64,000 nt of DNA from Oharaeibacter diazotrophicus. GTDB taxonomy: Bacteria > Pseudomonadota > Alphaproteobacteria > Rhizobiales > Pleomorphomonadaceae. The translations under genes and the position numbers were made by a program. The stretch is from positions 62,001 to 126,000 of the forward strand of contig NZ_SNXY01000006.1 of assembly GCF_004362745.1 (NCBI RefSeq), written 5' to 3'. Below are positions 54,261-62,765 of the stretch, one piece after another; position 1 is the first letter of the stretch; every line of letters starts with the position of its first letter. The notes beneath the pieces are model-generated. The model did no database searches and was not told the origin of the DNA. It saw only the letters and a list, made by a program, of their open reading frames with translations.

Positions 54261-55145
54261 ATGGACTGGAACAACCTCGCCGTCTTCCTGGCGGTCGCCC
54301 GCGAGGGACAGGTGCTCGGCGCCGCGCGCCGGCTCGGCCTCAACCATGCCACCGTCGCCCGCCGCCTGGACGCGCTGGAGACGGATCTCGGCGCCCCGCT
54401 GTTCGACCGCGGTCCCGCCGGCTCGGTGCTGACCGAGGCCGGCGAGCGGCTGCTGCCCTATGCCGAGCGCATCGAGACGGAGGCGCTGAACGCCGCCTCG
54501 GCCCTGACTCGCGACGCGGCGGCGGTGGCCGGCACCGTCCGCGTCGGCGCGCCGGACGGCCTCGGCACGCTGGTGCTCGCCCGCATCCTCGGCGAGCTCG
54601 CCCGCGACCACCCGGACCTCGTGGTCGAACTGGTGCCGCTGCCCAGGGTGTTCTCGCTGTCGCGCCGCGAGGCCGACGTCGCCATCGCCCTCGACGCGCC
54701 GGCCGAGGGCCGGGCGGTGGTGGCGCGCCTGACCGACTACACGCTGTCGGTCTACGCGGCGGGGTCCTATCTCGGCGCCGCCGGCACGCCGGCCGGGCTC
54801 GACGACCTTTCCGGCCACGTCGTCGTCACCGGCGTCGACGACTTCGTCTACACCGCCGCTCTCGACTACGGCGCGACGCTCGGCAGCCGCGCCCGCCGGC
54901 AGTTCCGCTGCGCCGGCGTGGTCGGTCAGCTGGAAGCGGTCCGTGCCGGCGCCGGCATCGGCATCCTCCACGACTTCGCCGCCGCCGACCACCCGGACCT
55001 CGTCCGCGTGCTGCCCGAGGTGCAGTTCCGCCGCAGCTACTTCCTGCTCACCCACCCCGACACCCACGACCTCCGCCGCGTCGCGGTGGTCCGCCGCTTC
55101 CTCACCGAGCGCATCCGGGCGGAGCGGGGGCGGTTCCTGCGGTGA
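54261..55145 (+). CDS. LysR-family regulator divergent from mmsA
   Basis: A 294-residue LysR protein: winged helix (about 4–62; VLGAARRLGLNHATVARRLD) and a substrate-binding domain from about 90. Divergence from mmsA over a 130-bp intergenic region suggests control of it. The intergenic sequence contains the A/T-rich stretch 54190–54240 with possible T-N11-A sites. No ligand can be named. ATG 54261 follows GAGGCACCGGCG. Confidence 0.9.
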   Translation: MDWNNLAVFLAVAREGQVLGAARRLGLNHATVARRLDALETDLGAPLFDRGPAGSVLTEAGERLLPYAERIETEALNAASALTRDAAAVAGTVRVGAPDGLGTLVLARILGELARDHPDLVVELVPLPRVFSLSRREADVAIALDAPAEGRAVVARLTDYTLSVYAAGSYLGAAGTPAGLDDLSGHVVVTGVDDFVYTAALDYGATLGSRARRQFRCAGVVGQLEAVRAGAGIGILHDFAAADHPDLVRVLPEVQFRRSYFLLTHPDTHDLRRVAVVRRFLTERIRAERGRFLR

Positions 55146-55149
55146 GGGT

Positions 55150-56097
55150 TCATTTCGCGGCCTGCGTCGACGCCTCCAGTCGCGTCAGCTGGTCCGGCAG
55201 CAGCCGTTCGGAGAAGCCGGCGACGAAACTCCAGACCAGGAGCTTGGCGAAGTCGAAGGTCGGGAGATTGTAACCGAGGTCCTTGAAGACGAAGGCCAGC
55301 TTCTCAGGCGCGGTGGGGAAGAGTTCGCCGCCGATCAGCTTCGAGACGACGAGGAGGTAGAGGATCGCAGCCGCGATGGATCCGATGAACAATCTTACCG
55401 TGATCGCCCAGGCGGCGAAGTCCTGCTCGATGAGGTCGTAGTCGAGGGTCGCGGCCTTGGCCTGGAACGAGGCGATCCGGGAAAAGAAGGCTCCGAGCGC
55501 TCCGAAGTAGATCACGGCCGGTATGTGCCAGGTGGCGACGCCTTTGTCCTCGACGCACATGAAGGCGACGACGACCACGATCAGGATCGCCAACAGGACG
55601 GCTCCGAAATTGTTCATGCGCTTGGCGGCGATCCGGCGCATCCTCCGATCGAGGCCGCGCTTGATATAGCGGAAGTGGAGGTCGTCGAGTAGCGAAAGGT
55701 AGACGGCGCGCCGGCCGTCCGGCGTCGTGTCCGCGAGGTAGGCCTTCTTCAATTCCTCGTGCGACGTGACGCCGAGCTTCGCCGCTTCGACGAAGCGCTT
55801 CGTGGCTTCCGAGGTGACGAGCTTGTCCGGAATGTAGCGCCCGAGCCGCTGCTCGGCCTCGTAGAGACGTTCCCAGGTCCGTTCCGGCGACTTGCCGCCG
55901 TCGGCGGCCCTGTCGGCGATCAGCGCGTCGATCTTGCCGTCTTTGGGAAGGCCGTTCCTGTTCTTGGACGCATCGGAGGAATTGTGCGCGTCGTTGAGAA
56001 CGGAGAGCTGGATCCGGTAGGCCTCCCAGAGGGCCAACTGGTTGTCCTGCGCGGTCACGCGGGACGAAGATAACGTGAACCATTTCAGCAGATCCAT
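55150..56097 (-). CDS. Membrane protein with GFSERLLP motif, unknown function
   Basis: A 315-residue protein. The first 160 residues are soluble, charged and helical. Then come four likely membrane spans (about 164–182, 190–206, 232–252, 284–297). Conserved-looking motifs are GALGAFFSRIASFQ (199–212) and FVAGFSERLLPDQLTRLE (291–308); the latter occurs in various bacterial membrane proteins of unknown role. Codon choice is slightly more A/T-tolerant than in neighbours. ATG 56097 has GGGAGGG upstream. It is monocistronic, with the lysozyme gene 70 bp upstream on the same strand. I do not recognise a family. Confidence 0.75.
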   Translation of the reverse strand: MDLLKWFTLSSSRVTAQDNQLALWEAYRIQLSVLNDAHNSSDASKNRNGLPKDGKIDALIADRAADGGKSPERTWERLYEAEQRLGRYIPDKLVTSEATKRFVEAAKLGVTSHEELKKAYLADTTPDGRRAVYLSLLDDLHFRYIKRGLDRRMRRIAAKRMNNFGAVLLAILIVVVVAFMCVEDKGVATWHIPAVIYFGALGAFFSRIASFQAKAATLDYDLIEQDFAAWAITVRLFIGSIAAAILYLLVVSKLIGGELFPTAPEKLAFVFKDLGYNLPTFDFAKLLVWSFVAGFSERLLPDQLTRLEASTQAAK

Positions 56098-56167
56098 GAC
56101 GTCCCTCCCACGTCTTGCCGCCGTCGCTCGAATGCCCCGACCGGCCCCCGCCGATCGCCCCGGCCGC

Positions 56168-56698
56168 TCATATCACCCCGTCCGCGAGCACCACCTCCCG
56201 CCCGGCGCTCCACTGCACCCGTCCCTCCGCGTCGGCGGGGTAGACCGTGGCGCGGCCGCCGTTCGAGTAGAGGCCCTCGCGGAAGAGGCGCTGTTCCTTC
56301 TGGCGGCGCGGCACGATCTCGGGCGGCTTGCGCCAGTTCATGAAGAGGTCGGCGGCGCGGGCGCGGTCGCCGGCGTTGAGGGCGTCGACGAGTTCGGCAC
56401 GGCCGATGCCGCCGGTGTTGAAATGGAACGAGACGAGGGCGTCGAATTCGGTGGCGCTCACCGGCACGGTCACGGCGGCGCGGACGTCGGCCTCGTAGCG
56501 GGCGACGTCGTGGCGGAACAGGGCGCTGACGGCGGCGAGGCTCATCGGCGCCGTCACCGTCGCCGGGTCGGGCGGCCCGGCGGCCGCGGTGTGGCCGACC
56601 CCGACGGTCCAGATCCCCTTGCTGTCGCGGTAGCGCGTCAGCACGATCGCCTCGTGGCCGATCAGCTCGCGCAACCCGGCGTCCGACATCACGCGCAT
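56168..56698 (-). CDS. T4-type lysozyme (glycoside hydrolase family 24)
   Basis: A 176-residue muramidase. Catalytic triad candidates E16, D25 and T31 (HEAIVLTRYRDSKGIWTVGV) have exactly the Glu-9-Asp-6-Thr spacing of phage T4 lysozyme. FDALVSFHFNTGG and NWRKPPEIVPRRQKEQRLF follow the family. ATG 56698 has GGGGGGAG upstream; no signal peptide, so it would need a holin or act after lysis. No holin, spanin, terminase or other phage gene is adjacent, so it is a lone or domesticated endolysin. Confidence 0.9.
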   Translation of the reverse strand: MRVMSDAGLRELIGHEAIVLTRYRDSKGIWTVGVGHTAAAGPPDPATVTAPMSLAAVSALFRHDVARYEADVRAAVTVPVSATEFDALVSFHFNTGGIGRAELVDALNAGDRARAADLFMNWRKPPEIVPRRQKEQRLFREGLYSNGGRATVYPADAEGRVQWSAGREVVLADGVI

Positions 56699-56907
56699 CG
56701 GCCGTCTCCCCCCGAAGGCCCGGCACGGCTCCGAGACTGTGTACGTCGAGCATCGCACGCTTTCCGCGTGCAATCAACGGTCGCGACGGCCCCTCGCTTT
56801 TGCGGCTTCCCGGCGGGGGCGCTCCCGTGCCACCTTGCCGATCCCCCGCCGGCGCAGCCGTCGCCGGCCCGTCCCCTTCCGGAACAGCGGCCCCGAGTTT
56901 TCCACCG

Positions 56908-57966
56908 ATGACCGATCTCGTCCCCGTCTTCGACGGCCACAACGACGTCCTCCTCCGTCTCTGCGGCCGGCGCGCCCCCGCCGGCGAGATCGCCTTCCTC
57001 GACGGCACCGCCGATGGCCAGCTCGACCTGCCGCGCGCCCGTGCCGGCGGCTTCGTCGGCGGCTTCTTCGCGATCTTCCCGCCGTCGCCGGCCTCGCTCG
57101 ACTTCACCGCCTTCGAGACGCCCGACGGCCTCGACGTGCCGCTGCCCGAGCCGCTGGCGATCGGCGAGGCGCGCGTCTCGACGCTGGCGATGGTGTCGCT
57201 GATGCTGCGGATCGAGCGCGAGTCGGCCGGGCGGGTCCGGATCTGCCGCGACGGCGCGGCGCTGCGCACGGCCATCGCCGACGGCGCGCTCGCCGTGATC
57301 CTGCACGTGGAGGGCGCCGAGGCGATCGACCCGGACCTCGCCATGCTCGACGTGCTGCACGCCGCCGGACTGCGCTCGCTCGGGCCGGTGTGGAGCCGGC
57401 CGAACATCTTCGGCCACGGCGTGCCGTTCCGCTTTCCCTCCTCGCCCGACACCGGCCCCGGCCTCACCGACGCCGGCAAGCGGCTGGTGCGCGCCTGCAA
57501 CCGCTTGAAGATCCTGGTCGATCTCAGCCACATGAACGAGAAGGGCTTCTGGGACGTCGCCGCGCTCTCCGACGCGCCGCTGGTCGCGACCCATTCCAAC
57601 GTGCACGCCGTGACGCCGACCGCGCGCAACCTGACCGACCGCCAGCTCGACGCCATCGCCGAACGCCGCGGCGTCGTCGGGCTCAACTTCGCGACGTCCT
57701 TCCTGCGCGGCGACGGCCGGATGTCGACCGCGACCTCGCTCGACTGGATGCTCCGTCACCTCGACGCGCTGCTGGCGCGGCTCGGCGAGCACGGCGTCGC
57801 CTTCGGCTCCGACTTCGACGGCGCCGAGGTGCCGGAAGCGATCGGCACCGTCGCCGGCCTGCCGGTGCTGATCGAGGCCATGCGCGCCCACGGCTACGGC
57901 GAGACGCTGATCCGCCGGATCGCCTGCGACAATTGGCTGGACGTCGTCGCCCGCACGATCGGGTGA
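56908..57966 (+). CDS. Membrane dipeptidase family (M19) metallohydrolase
   Basis: A 352-residue M19 dipeptidase with both zinc sites: H11 and D13 in DGHNDVL, the bridging Glu in HVEGAEAI, His in THSNVHA, and the Asp of GSDFDGA. DLSHMNEKGFWDVAA and GVVGLNFATSFL are typical. The family cleaves dipeptides, including some with D-residues. No signal peptide, so cytoplasmic. The convergent neighbour is a D-amino-acid-dehydrogenase-like oxidoreductase 7 bp away, suggesting linked dipeptide and D-amino acid catabolism. Confidence 0.93.
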   Translation: MTDLVPVFDGHNDVLLRLCGRRAPAGEIAFLDGTADGQLDLPRARAGGFVGGFFAIFPPSPASLDFTAFETPDGLDVPLPEPLAIGEARVSTLAMVSLMLRIERESAGRVRICRDGAALRTAIADGALAVILHVEGAEAIDPDLAMLDVLHAAGLRSLGPVWSRPNIFGHGVPFRFPSSPDTGPGLTDAGKRLVRACNRLKILVDLSHMNEKGFWDVAALSDAPLVATHSNVHAVTPTARNLTDRQLDAIAERRGVVGLNFATSFLRGDGRMSTATSLDWMLRHLDALLARLGEHGVAFGSDFDGAEVPEAIGTVAGLPVLIEAMRAHGYGETLIRRIACDNWLDVVARTIG

Positions 57967-57973
57967 GGCGCCT

Positions 57974-59218
57974 TCAGCGCCCGAACCGGGACGGCGCGTA
58001 GGGGGCGGGGTCGACCACCGTCGGCCCGCCGGTCATCATCTCCGCGAGCAGGCGGCCGGTGACCGGTCCGAGGGTGAAGCCGTGGTGGGCGTGGCCGAAG
58101 GCGAACCACAGCCCGGCGTGGCGCGGCGCCTCGCCGATCACCGGCCGCATGTCGGGCAGGGCGGGGCGGCGGCCGAGCCAGGGCGTCGCGTCGACCCGGG
58201 CGCCGAGGCCGACGACCTCGCGGGCGCGCGGCTCGCAGCGCTCGAGCTGGCGGTAATCCGGCGGAGCGTCGCGGTCGGCGAACTCGACGCCGGTGGTCAG
58301 GCGGATGCCGCGCGTCATCGGCGCCAGCACGTAGCCGACGTCGGCGTCGAGCACCGGGCGGACGAGGCCGGGCGCGGCGGCCGGGGCGTAGTGCATGTGG
58401 TAGCCGCGCTTGACGGCGAGCGGGAAGCGATAGCCGAGCGCGGCGAAGACGTCGTTCGACCACGGCCCGAGCGCCACCACAGCGGCGCCGGCGAGGCCCG
58501 GACCGTCGTCGGTCTCGAACCGGACATCGCCGCGCCCGACGGCGAGGCTGCGGGCGTCGCCGCGGGAAAAGCGGCCGCCGCGGGCGAGGAACAGGTCGGC
58601 GTAGGCGCGCGTCGCCGCGGCCGGATCCGGCACGCTGACCGGGTCGCGCCAGTGGATGCCGCCGACGAAGGCGTCCTTCAGCTGCGGTTCGGCCGCCTTC
58701 AAGGCGGCGGGATCCATGACGTCGAAGGCGAGGCCGTGGCGCTCGAGCGCGCGCGCCTCGGCGACGGCGTCCGCGAGGCTCGCCGGCGAGCGGTAGCCCT
58801 CGATCCAGCCGGTCCGCCGCATGGTCGGGAGCGTGCCGGCGTCGGCGGCGAGGGCGTCGTGCTCGGCGACCGAACGCTCGATCAGCGGCAGCATCGCCGC
58901 GGCGGCCTCGGCGAGGCGGGCCGGGGCGGAGTGGCGCCAGTAGGAGAACAGCCAGCCGCCGATCTTCGGCAGGAAGGCCGGGTCGTAGCGCCCGTCGATC
59001 CGGCGGCCGAGGGCGTAGCCGACCAGCGCGGCCGGATCGCGCGGGAAGGCGTAGGGGATCACGCTCGACCGCTCGATCAGCCCGGCGTTGCCGGAGCTGG
59101 TCTCGGCGGCGACGCCGGTGCGGTCGACGAGGAGCACACTGCGGCCGCGCGCCTGGAGATGCAGCGCGGCCGAGACGCCGACGATGCCCGCGCCGAAGAC
59201 GACGACGTCCGTTGTCAT
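57974..59218 (-). CDS. FAD-dependent oxidoreductase, D-amino-acid-dehydrogenase-like (DadA)
   Basis: A 414-residue DAO-fold flavoprotein: dinucleotide fold VVVFGAGIVGVSAALHLQAR (5–24), the TSSGNAGLIERSSVIPYAFP loop of DadA-like proteins, and the C-terminal FAD stretch WFAFGHAHHGFTLGPVTGR. It probably oxidatively deaminates D-amino acids and passes electrons to the respiratory chain. ATG 59218 gives the canonical start. Divergent from the SGNH hydrolase gene, convergent with the dipeptidase. Confidence 0.87.
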   Translation of the reverse strand: MTTDVVVFGAGIVGVSAALHLQARGRSVLLVDRTGVAAETSSGNAGLIERSSVIPYAFPRDPAALVGYALGRRIDGRYDPAFLPKIGGWLFSYWRHSAPARLAEAAAAMLPLIERSVAEHDALAADAGTLPTMRRTGWIEGYRSPASLADAVAEARALERHGLAFDVMDPAALKAAEPQLKDAFVGGIHWRDPVSVPDPAAATRAYADLFLARGGRFSRGDARSLAVGRGDVRFETDDGPGLAGAAVVALGPWSNDVFAALGYRFPLAVKRGYHMHYAPAAAPGLVRPVLDADVGYVLAPMTRGIRLTTGVEFADRDAPPDYRQLERCEPRAREVVGLGARVDATPWLGRRPALPDMRPVIGEAPRHAGLWFAFGHAHHGFTLGPVTGRLLAEMMTGGPTVVDPAPYAPSRFGR

Positions 59219-59371
59219 GTGCGAGTGTCCGGATGGGCCGGGCCGGACGGCGCGGCGGTGGCGGGTATCGGTCCGCCATACACCGCGGCGGGGCGCCGCG
59301 GAACGGGAAAACGTGCTAGGGCGGGATCGGAGCGCCGCGAGGACGGCGCCCGCCGGAGGAGACGCGCGACC

Positions 59372-60007
59372 ATGGCCGACCCGAAGACGATCCTCGCCTA
59401 TGGCGACAGCAACACCTGGGGCTGCGTGCCGATGAACGGTCCGGACGACGGCCGCCGCTTCCCGATCGAGGTGCGCTGGCCGACGGTCGCCGCCGCCCGG
59501 CTGGGGCCCGGCTTCGCGATCGCCGCCGAGGGCCTCAACGGCCGCACCACCTGCCTCGACGATCCGATCGAGGGCCGTCACAAGAACGGCGAGACCTTCT
59601 TCCCGGTGGCGCTCGAGACCCACGCCCCGCTCGCCGGCGTGGTGATCGTCCTCGGCACCAACGACCTCAAGGCCCGCTTCGGCCTGCCCGCCAGCGACAT
59701 CGCCGCCGGCGCCGGCCGGCTGGTGGCGATCGCGAAGGCGTACGGCGTTCCGAAGATCCTGCTGGTCGCGCCGGCGCCGCTGACGACACTCGGCTGGCTC
59801 GCCGAGATGTTCGCGGGCGGCGAGGAGACGTCGCGCGGGTTCGCCGCCGCCTACGCCGCGGTCGCCGCCCGACACGGCGTCGACTTCCTCGACGCCGGCG
59901 CGGTGGTGGCGTCGAGCCCGGTCGACGGCATCCACCTCGACGCCGAGGCGCAAGTCGCGCTCGGGCGGGCGATCGGCGACAAGCTCGCCGCCATGGTCGC
60001 GGCCTGA
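59372..60007 (+). CDS. SGNH-family esterase
   Basis: A 211-residue SGNH/GDSL hydrolase without signal peptide. Block I AYGDSNTWG (nucleophile S13), block II Gly in EGLNGRTT, block III VLGTNDLK and block V DGIHLDAEA (Asp/His) are all present. The RWPTVAAARLGPGF region resembles arylesterase/acetylxylan-esterase-like members. ATG 59372 follows GGAGGAGACGCGCGACC. Substrate unknown. Confidence 0.9.
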   Translation: MADPKTILAYGDSNTWGCVPMNGPDDGRRFPIEVRWPTVAAARLGPGFAIAAEGLNGRTTCLDDPIEGRHKNGETFFPVALETHAPLAGVVIVLGTNDLKARFGLPASDIAAGAGRLVAIAKAYGVPKILLVAPAPLTTLGWLAEMFAGGEETSRGFAAAYAAVAARHGVDFLDAGAVVASSPVDGIHLDAEAQVALGRAIGDKLAAMVAA

Positions 60008-60092
60008 GCCGTTAGGCGAACGGTTACGGCGTTTCGCTTAGATTGATCCCACGATGGGGCCCCCGCGCGCCCCGCCAGGAGCGAGATCGCCC

Positions 60093-60938
60093 GTGAACGC
60101 AATCGAACCCCTCCGATCCGTCGTCGCCGTCTCGGCGGCGCGGCCCGACCTCGTCGAGAAGGTCATGGGCCGCGGCGCCGACGCCATCCTGCTCGACCTC
60201 GAGGGCGAGGCGACCTCCGACCTGCACCGCGCCGCCGTCGCCGCGCTGCCCGACGTCGTGCAGATGCTGAAGGGCCGCGAGACCGTCGTGCTGGTCCGCC
60301 TGACTCCCGGCCTCGAGGCGACCAACGAACTGAGGATGTTCACCGACCTCGCGATCGACGCCTGGGTGCTACCGCGGGCGGAGGATCCGCAGCAGATCCA
60401 GACGCTCGCCTCGATCGTCCGCGCCGCCCGCCGTCCGAGCGACGCCGGCCTCGTGCCGCTGATCCAGACCGCGCGCGGCGTCGTCGCCGCCGCGACGCTC
60501 GGCGGCTGCGACATGCGCGTGATGGCGCTCGCCTTCGACGGCGACGCCTTCGCCGAGGACCTCGGCATCGCGCCCGAACCGGTCGGGCTCGCCATGCCGG
60601 GTCAGCAGGTGGTGCTCGGCGCCCGCGCCGCCGGCCGCTGCGCCCTCGGCCTGCCCGGCGCGGTGCGCGGCGGCGACGCCAGCGAGCGCTTCCGCTCGCT
60701 CTGCATCCACGGCCGCGCGCTCGGCTTCTCGGGCGTGCTCTGCTCGGCCCTGGCGCAGGCGCCGGTGGCGAACAAGGTGTTCCGCTCCAGCGAGGACGAG
60801 ATCGCCTGGGCCGACGGCATCGACGAACAGCTCGCCGCCCGCGTCTCCGGCCACTCGCCGCGCGACCGTGACGGCCGCCTGATCGACCGCTCCGTGGTAG
60901 ACCGCGCGCGGCTGGTCTCGCTCAGGGCGCGCTCGTGA
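60093..60938 (+). CDS. HpcH/HpaI aldolase–citrate lyase beta-like protein
   Basis: A 281-residue CitE-like protein: LLDLEGEATSDLHRAAV (metal-binding Glu), VLVRLTPGLEATNELRMF, DAWVLPRAED, LIQTARGVV and LAFDGDAFAEDLGI. Several positions differ from CitE/Mcl lyases; for example the usual Arg in the VNRIN/VRVN strand is part of VLVRLTP, so the substrate, probably an acyl-CoA, is not assigned. GTG 60093 is the start with AGGAG 12 bases upstream. It is coupled to a SelW-like gene by GTGA overlap. Confidence 0.82.
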   Translation: MNAIEPLRSVVAVSAARPDLVEKVMGRGADAILLDLEGEATSDLHRAAVAALPDVVQMLKGRETVVLVRLTPGLEATNELRMFTDLAIDAWVLPRAEDPQQIQTLASIVRAARRPSDAGLVPLIQTARGVVAAATLGGCDMRVMALAFDGDAFAEDLGIAPEPVGLAMPGQQVVLGARAAGRCALGLPGAVRGGDASERFRSLCIHGRALGFSGVLCSALAQAPVANKVFRSSEDEIAWADGIDEQLAARVSGHSPRDRDGRLIDRSVVDRARLVSLRARS

Positions 60939-61258
60939 CCGCCAGCGACGACGCGGCGGCGCCGCGGCCGCGGGTGGCGATCACCTATTGCCGGCAGTGC
61001 AACTGGCTGCTGCGCGCCGGCTGGATGGCGCAGGAACTGCTGTCGACCTTCGGCGAGGAACTCGGGGAGGTCGCGCTGCGTCCGGCCACCGGCGGCGCCT
61101 TCTGGATCGAGGTCGACGGCGAACTCGTCTGGGAGCGCGTGCGCGACGGCGGCTTCCCGGACGTCAAGGCCCTGAAGCAGCGCGTGCGCGACGCCATCGC
61201 CCCGGACCGCGACCTCGGCCACGTCGACCGGCCGCAGAGAACGGACCCGGGCGCCTGA
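60935..61258 (+). CDS. SelT/SelW/SelH (Rdx) family selenoprotein-W homologue
   Basis: A 107-residue thioredoxin-like Rdx protein. The CxxC motif is C19-RQ-C22 (ITYCRQCNWLLRAGWMAQEL), with Cys in place of selenocysteine, then TFGEELGEVALRPATGGAFW and FPDVKALKQRVRD. The family is thought to act in glutathione- or thioredoxin-linked redox reactions. GTG 60935 overlaps the CitE-like stop (GTGA), so both are translated together. Confidence 0.9.
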   Translation: MTASDDAAAPRPRVAITYCRQCNWLLRAGWMAQELLSTFGEELGEVALRPATGGAFWIEVDGELVWERVRDGGFPDVKALKQRVRDAIAPDRDLGHVDRPQRTDPGA

Positions 61259-61270
61259 CGGATTCCGCGG

Positions 61271-62041
61271 TCAGCCGCCCGCCGGAGCGGCCTCGGGCGG
61301 AAAGCGGATCTCGAAGGCGGCGCCGGCACCGGGCGCGGATTCCACCGCCATCCGCCAGCCGTGGCGCTCGACGATCGCCTTGCAGATCGACAGGCCGAGG
61401 CCCGAGCCGGTGTAGGCGCTGCGCGGGTTGAGGCGGCGGAACGGCTCGAAGATCGCGCTGCCTGCGGTCTGCTCGAAACCGATGCCGCGATCGCGCACGG
61501 TGAGCACGACGCCGCCGTCGTCGGCGCGGCGCGAGCGGATCTCGACATAGGGCTCGGTGCCGGGCGTGAAGAACTTCAGGCTGTTGGACACGAGGTTCAG
61601 GACGAGGTGGTAGAGTTGCAGCCGGTCGGCCCGCACGGTCGCCGGCTCGATCGAGACCGACAGGATCGCGCTGGTCTCCACCACCGTTCCCGACACCGCC
61701 GACAGCACCTCGTCGACGATCCGCTTCAGTTCGACCGGCTCGCGGTGGACCTCGCCGCGGGCGCTGCGCGAATAGGCCAGCACGTCCTTGACGAGTTGCT
61801 GCACCTGCCGGGCCGAGCGGCGCAGCACGTCGAGGGCGTAGGCGGCGTCGTCGGCGTCGTCGGTGGCGAGCGCCTGTTCCAGGAGGTCGGTGAAGGCGCC
61901 GATCTTGCGCAGGGGTTCCTGGAGATCGTGGAACGCGGTCACCGTGAAATCGCGCAAACGATCGTTCTCCGCGGCGAGCTCGGCGAGCCGACGGTTCAGC
62001 GCGGGCAGGTCGGTCTCGTTCGATCCATCCCCCAGCGCCAT
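61271..62041 (-). CDS. Soluble histidine kinase
   Basis: A 256-residue kinase without sensor or membrane span. A short coiled coil (LPALNRRLAELAAENDRL) leads into the dimerisation helix with phospho-acceptor H38 (FTVTAFHDLQEPLRKIGAF), then an ATPase domain: LVLNLVSNSLKF, VRDRGIGFEQ, SGLGLSICKAIVERHG. This HDLQEPLR form is typical of bacteriophytochrome-type and HWE-unrelated kinases. Input must come by protein interaction. ATG 62041 has GGGGGAGGAC upstream. No response regulator nearby. Confidence 0.9.
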   Translation of the reverse strand: MALGDGSNETDLPALNRRLAELAAENDRLRDFTVTAFHDLQEPLRKIGAFTDLLEQALATDDADDAAYALDVLRRSARQVQQLVKDVLAYSRSARGEVHREPVELKRIVDEVLSAVSGTVVETSAILSVSIEPATVRADRLQLYHLVLNLVSNSLKFFTPGTEPYVEIRSRRADDGGVVLTVRDRGIGFEQTAGSAIFEPFRRLNPRSAYTGSGLGLSICKAIVERHGWRMAVESAPGAGAAFEIRFPPEAAPAGG

Positions 62042-62161
62042 GTCCTCCCCCCGTCGGGATCCCCTGCGGTGATCAAATTAAGGCACTGCTATGTATTCGA
62101 CCAGATGCGCGTCAATGCTGAGTTCACCATGAAAATGACACGCGCTGAAGCCCGCCGGTGC

Positions 62162-62497
62162 TCACCATCCCGTGTCTTTTGTGTCCGTCGTCGAATCGTC
62201 GTCGCCGAGGGGGCGTCGGACCCCCCAGCCGGCGAGCGCGGCCGCGAGGTCCTCGCGCACGAAATGGCGGGCGGCGTCGCGGTCGTAGCCCTCGTCGAGC
62301 AGGCTGTCGTAGTCGGTGAAGACGTGGCGGGCGTAGGCGACGAGCGAGAGCCAGGCGGCGGTCTCGGGCTTGGCGCGGGCGAGGCCGGCACTGTCGACGG
62401 CGTGGTCGGCGACCACGGAGAACTCGTGCGCGGGCAGACCAGGCGCCAGGCGGCGCAGCGCCGTCTCGATCGCCGCGCGCGTCGCCAGGACGGTCAG
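62162..62497 (-). CDS. DUF2293 protein with apparent CTG start
   Basis: A DUF2293 protein of about 111 residues: ALRRLAPGLPAHEFSVVADH, WLSLVAYARHVFTDYDSLLD and ARHFVREDLAAALAGWG. The frame has no ATG, GTG or TTG before the family region within reasonable distance. CTG 62497 overlaps the stop of the upstream gene as CTGA, exactly like the ATGA/GTGA junctions elsewhere in the window, so I propose it as start. An internal GTG in EFSVV would remove a conserved helix. Confidence 0.7.
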   Translation of the reverse strand: MTVLATRAAIETALRRLAPGLPAHEFSVVADHAVDSAGLARAKPETAAWLSLVAYARHVFTDYDSLLDEGYDRDAARHFVREDLAAALAGWGVRRPLGDDDSTTDTKDTGW

Positions 62498-62694
62498 CCC
62501 CCGAATTCGCCGCCGACCGCGACCATCGCCGCCAGCAAGAGCACCGCGCCGCTGGCGAAGGCCCAGGCGAGGACCTCGAGCTTCTGCTTGTCGTCGTGGA
62601 AGGTCGGGCCGTTCGGCAGGACGCTGCGCACCGTCGCGGCACCGGTGGCCGCGAGCACGACGACGCAGAACAGGAAGGGCAGGGCGTCGGGCAT
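62494..62694 (-). CDS. Small two-span membrane protein
   Basis: A 66-residue protein with two membrane spans (about 5–22 and 44–62) joined by a polar loop (NGPTFHDDKQKLEVL). ATG 62694 is used; a longer in-frame start at 62814 would overlap the cyclase gene. The stop overlaps the DUF2293 frame (CTGA). Not assigned to a family. Its gene directly follows the cyclase gene on the same strand (71-bp gap). Confidence 0.6.
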   Translation of the reverse strand: MPDALPFLFCVVVLAATGAATVRSVLPNGPTFHDDKQKLEVLAWAFASGAVLLLAAMVAVGGEFGG

Positions 62695-62765
62695 GGTCGG
62701 GCACCACTCGTCGAACGTTTCGGACCGGACCGTTGAATGGGCGATTTGCGGCGTGAGCGCAAGTC

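Noticed and set aside
56168-56698. Prophage or phage-island call from the lysozyme gene
   Set aside because: No integrase, terminase, portal, capsid, tail, holin or attachment repeats are visible in the flanks.
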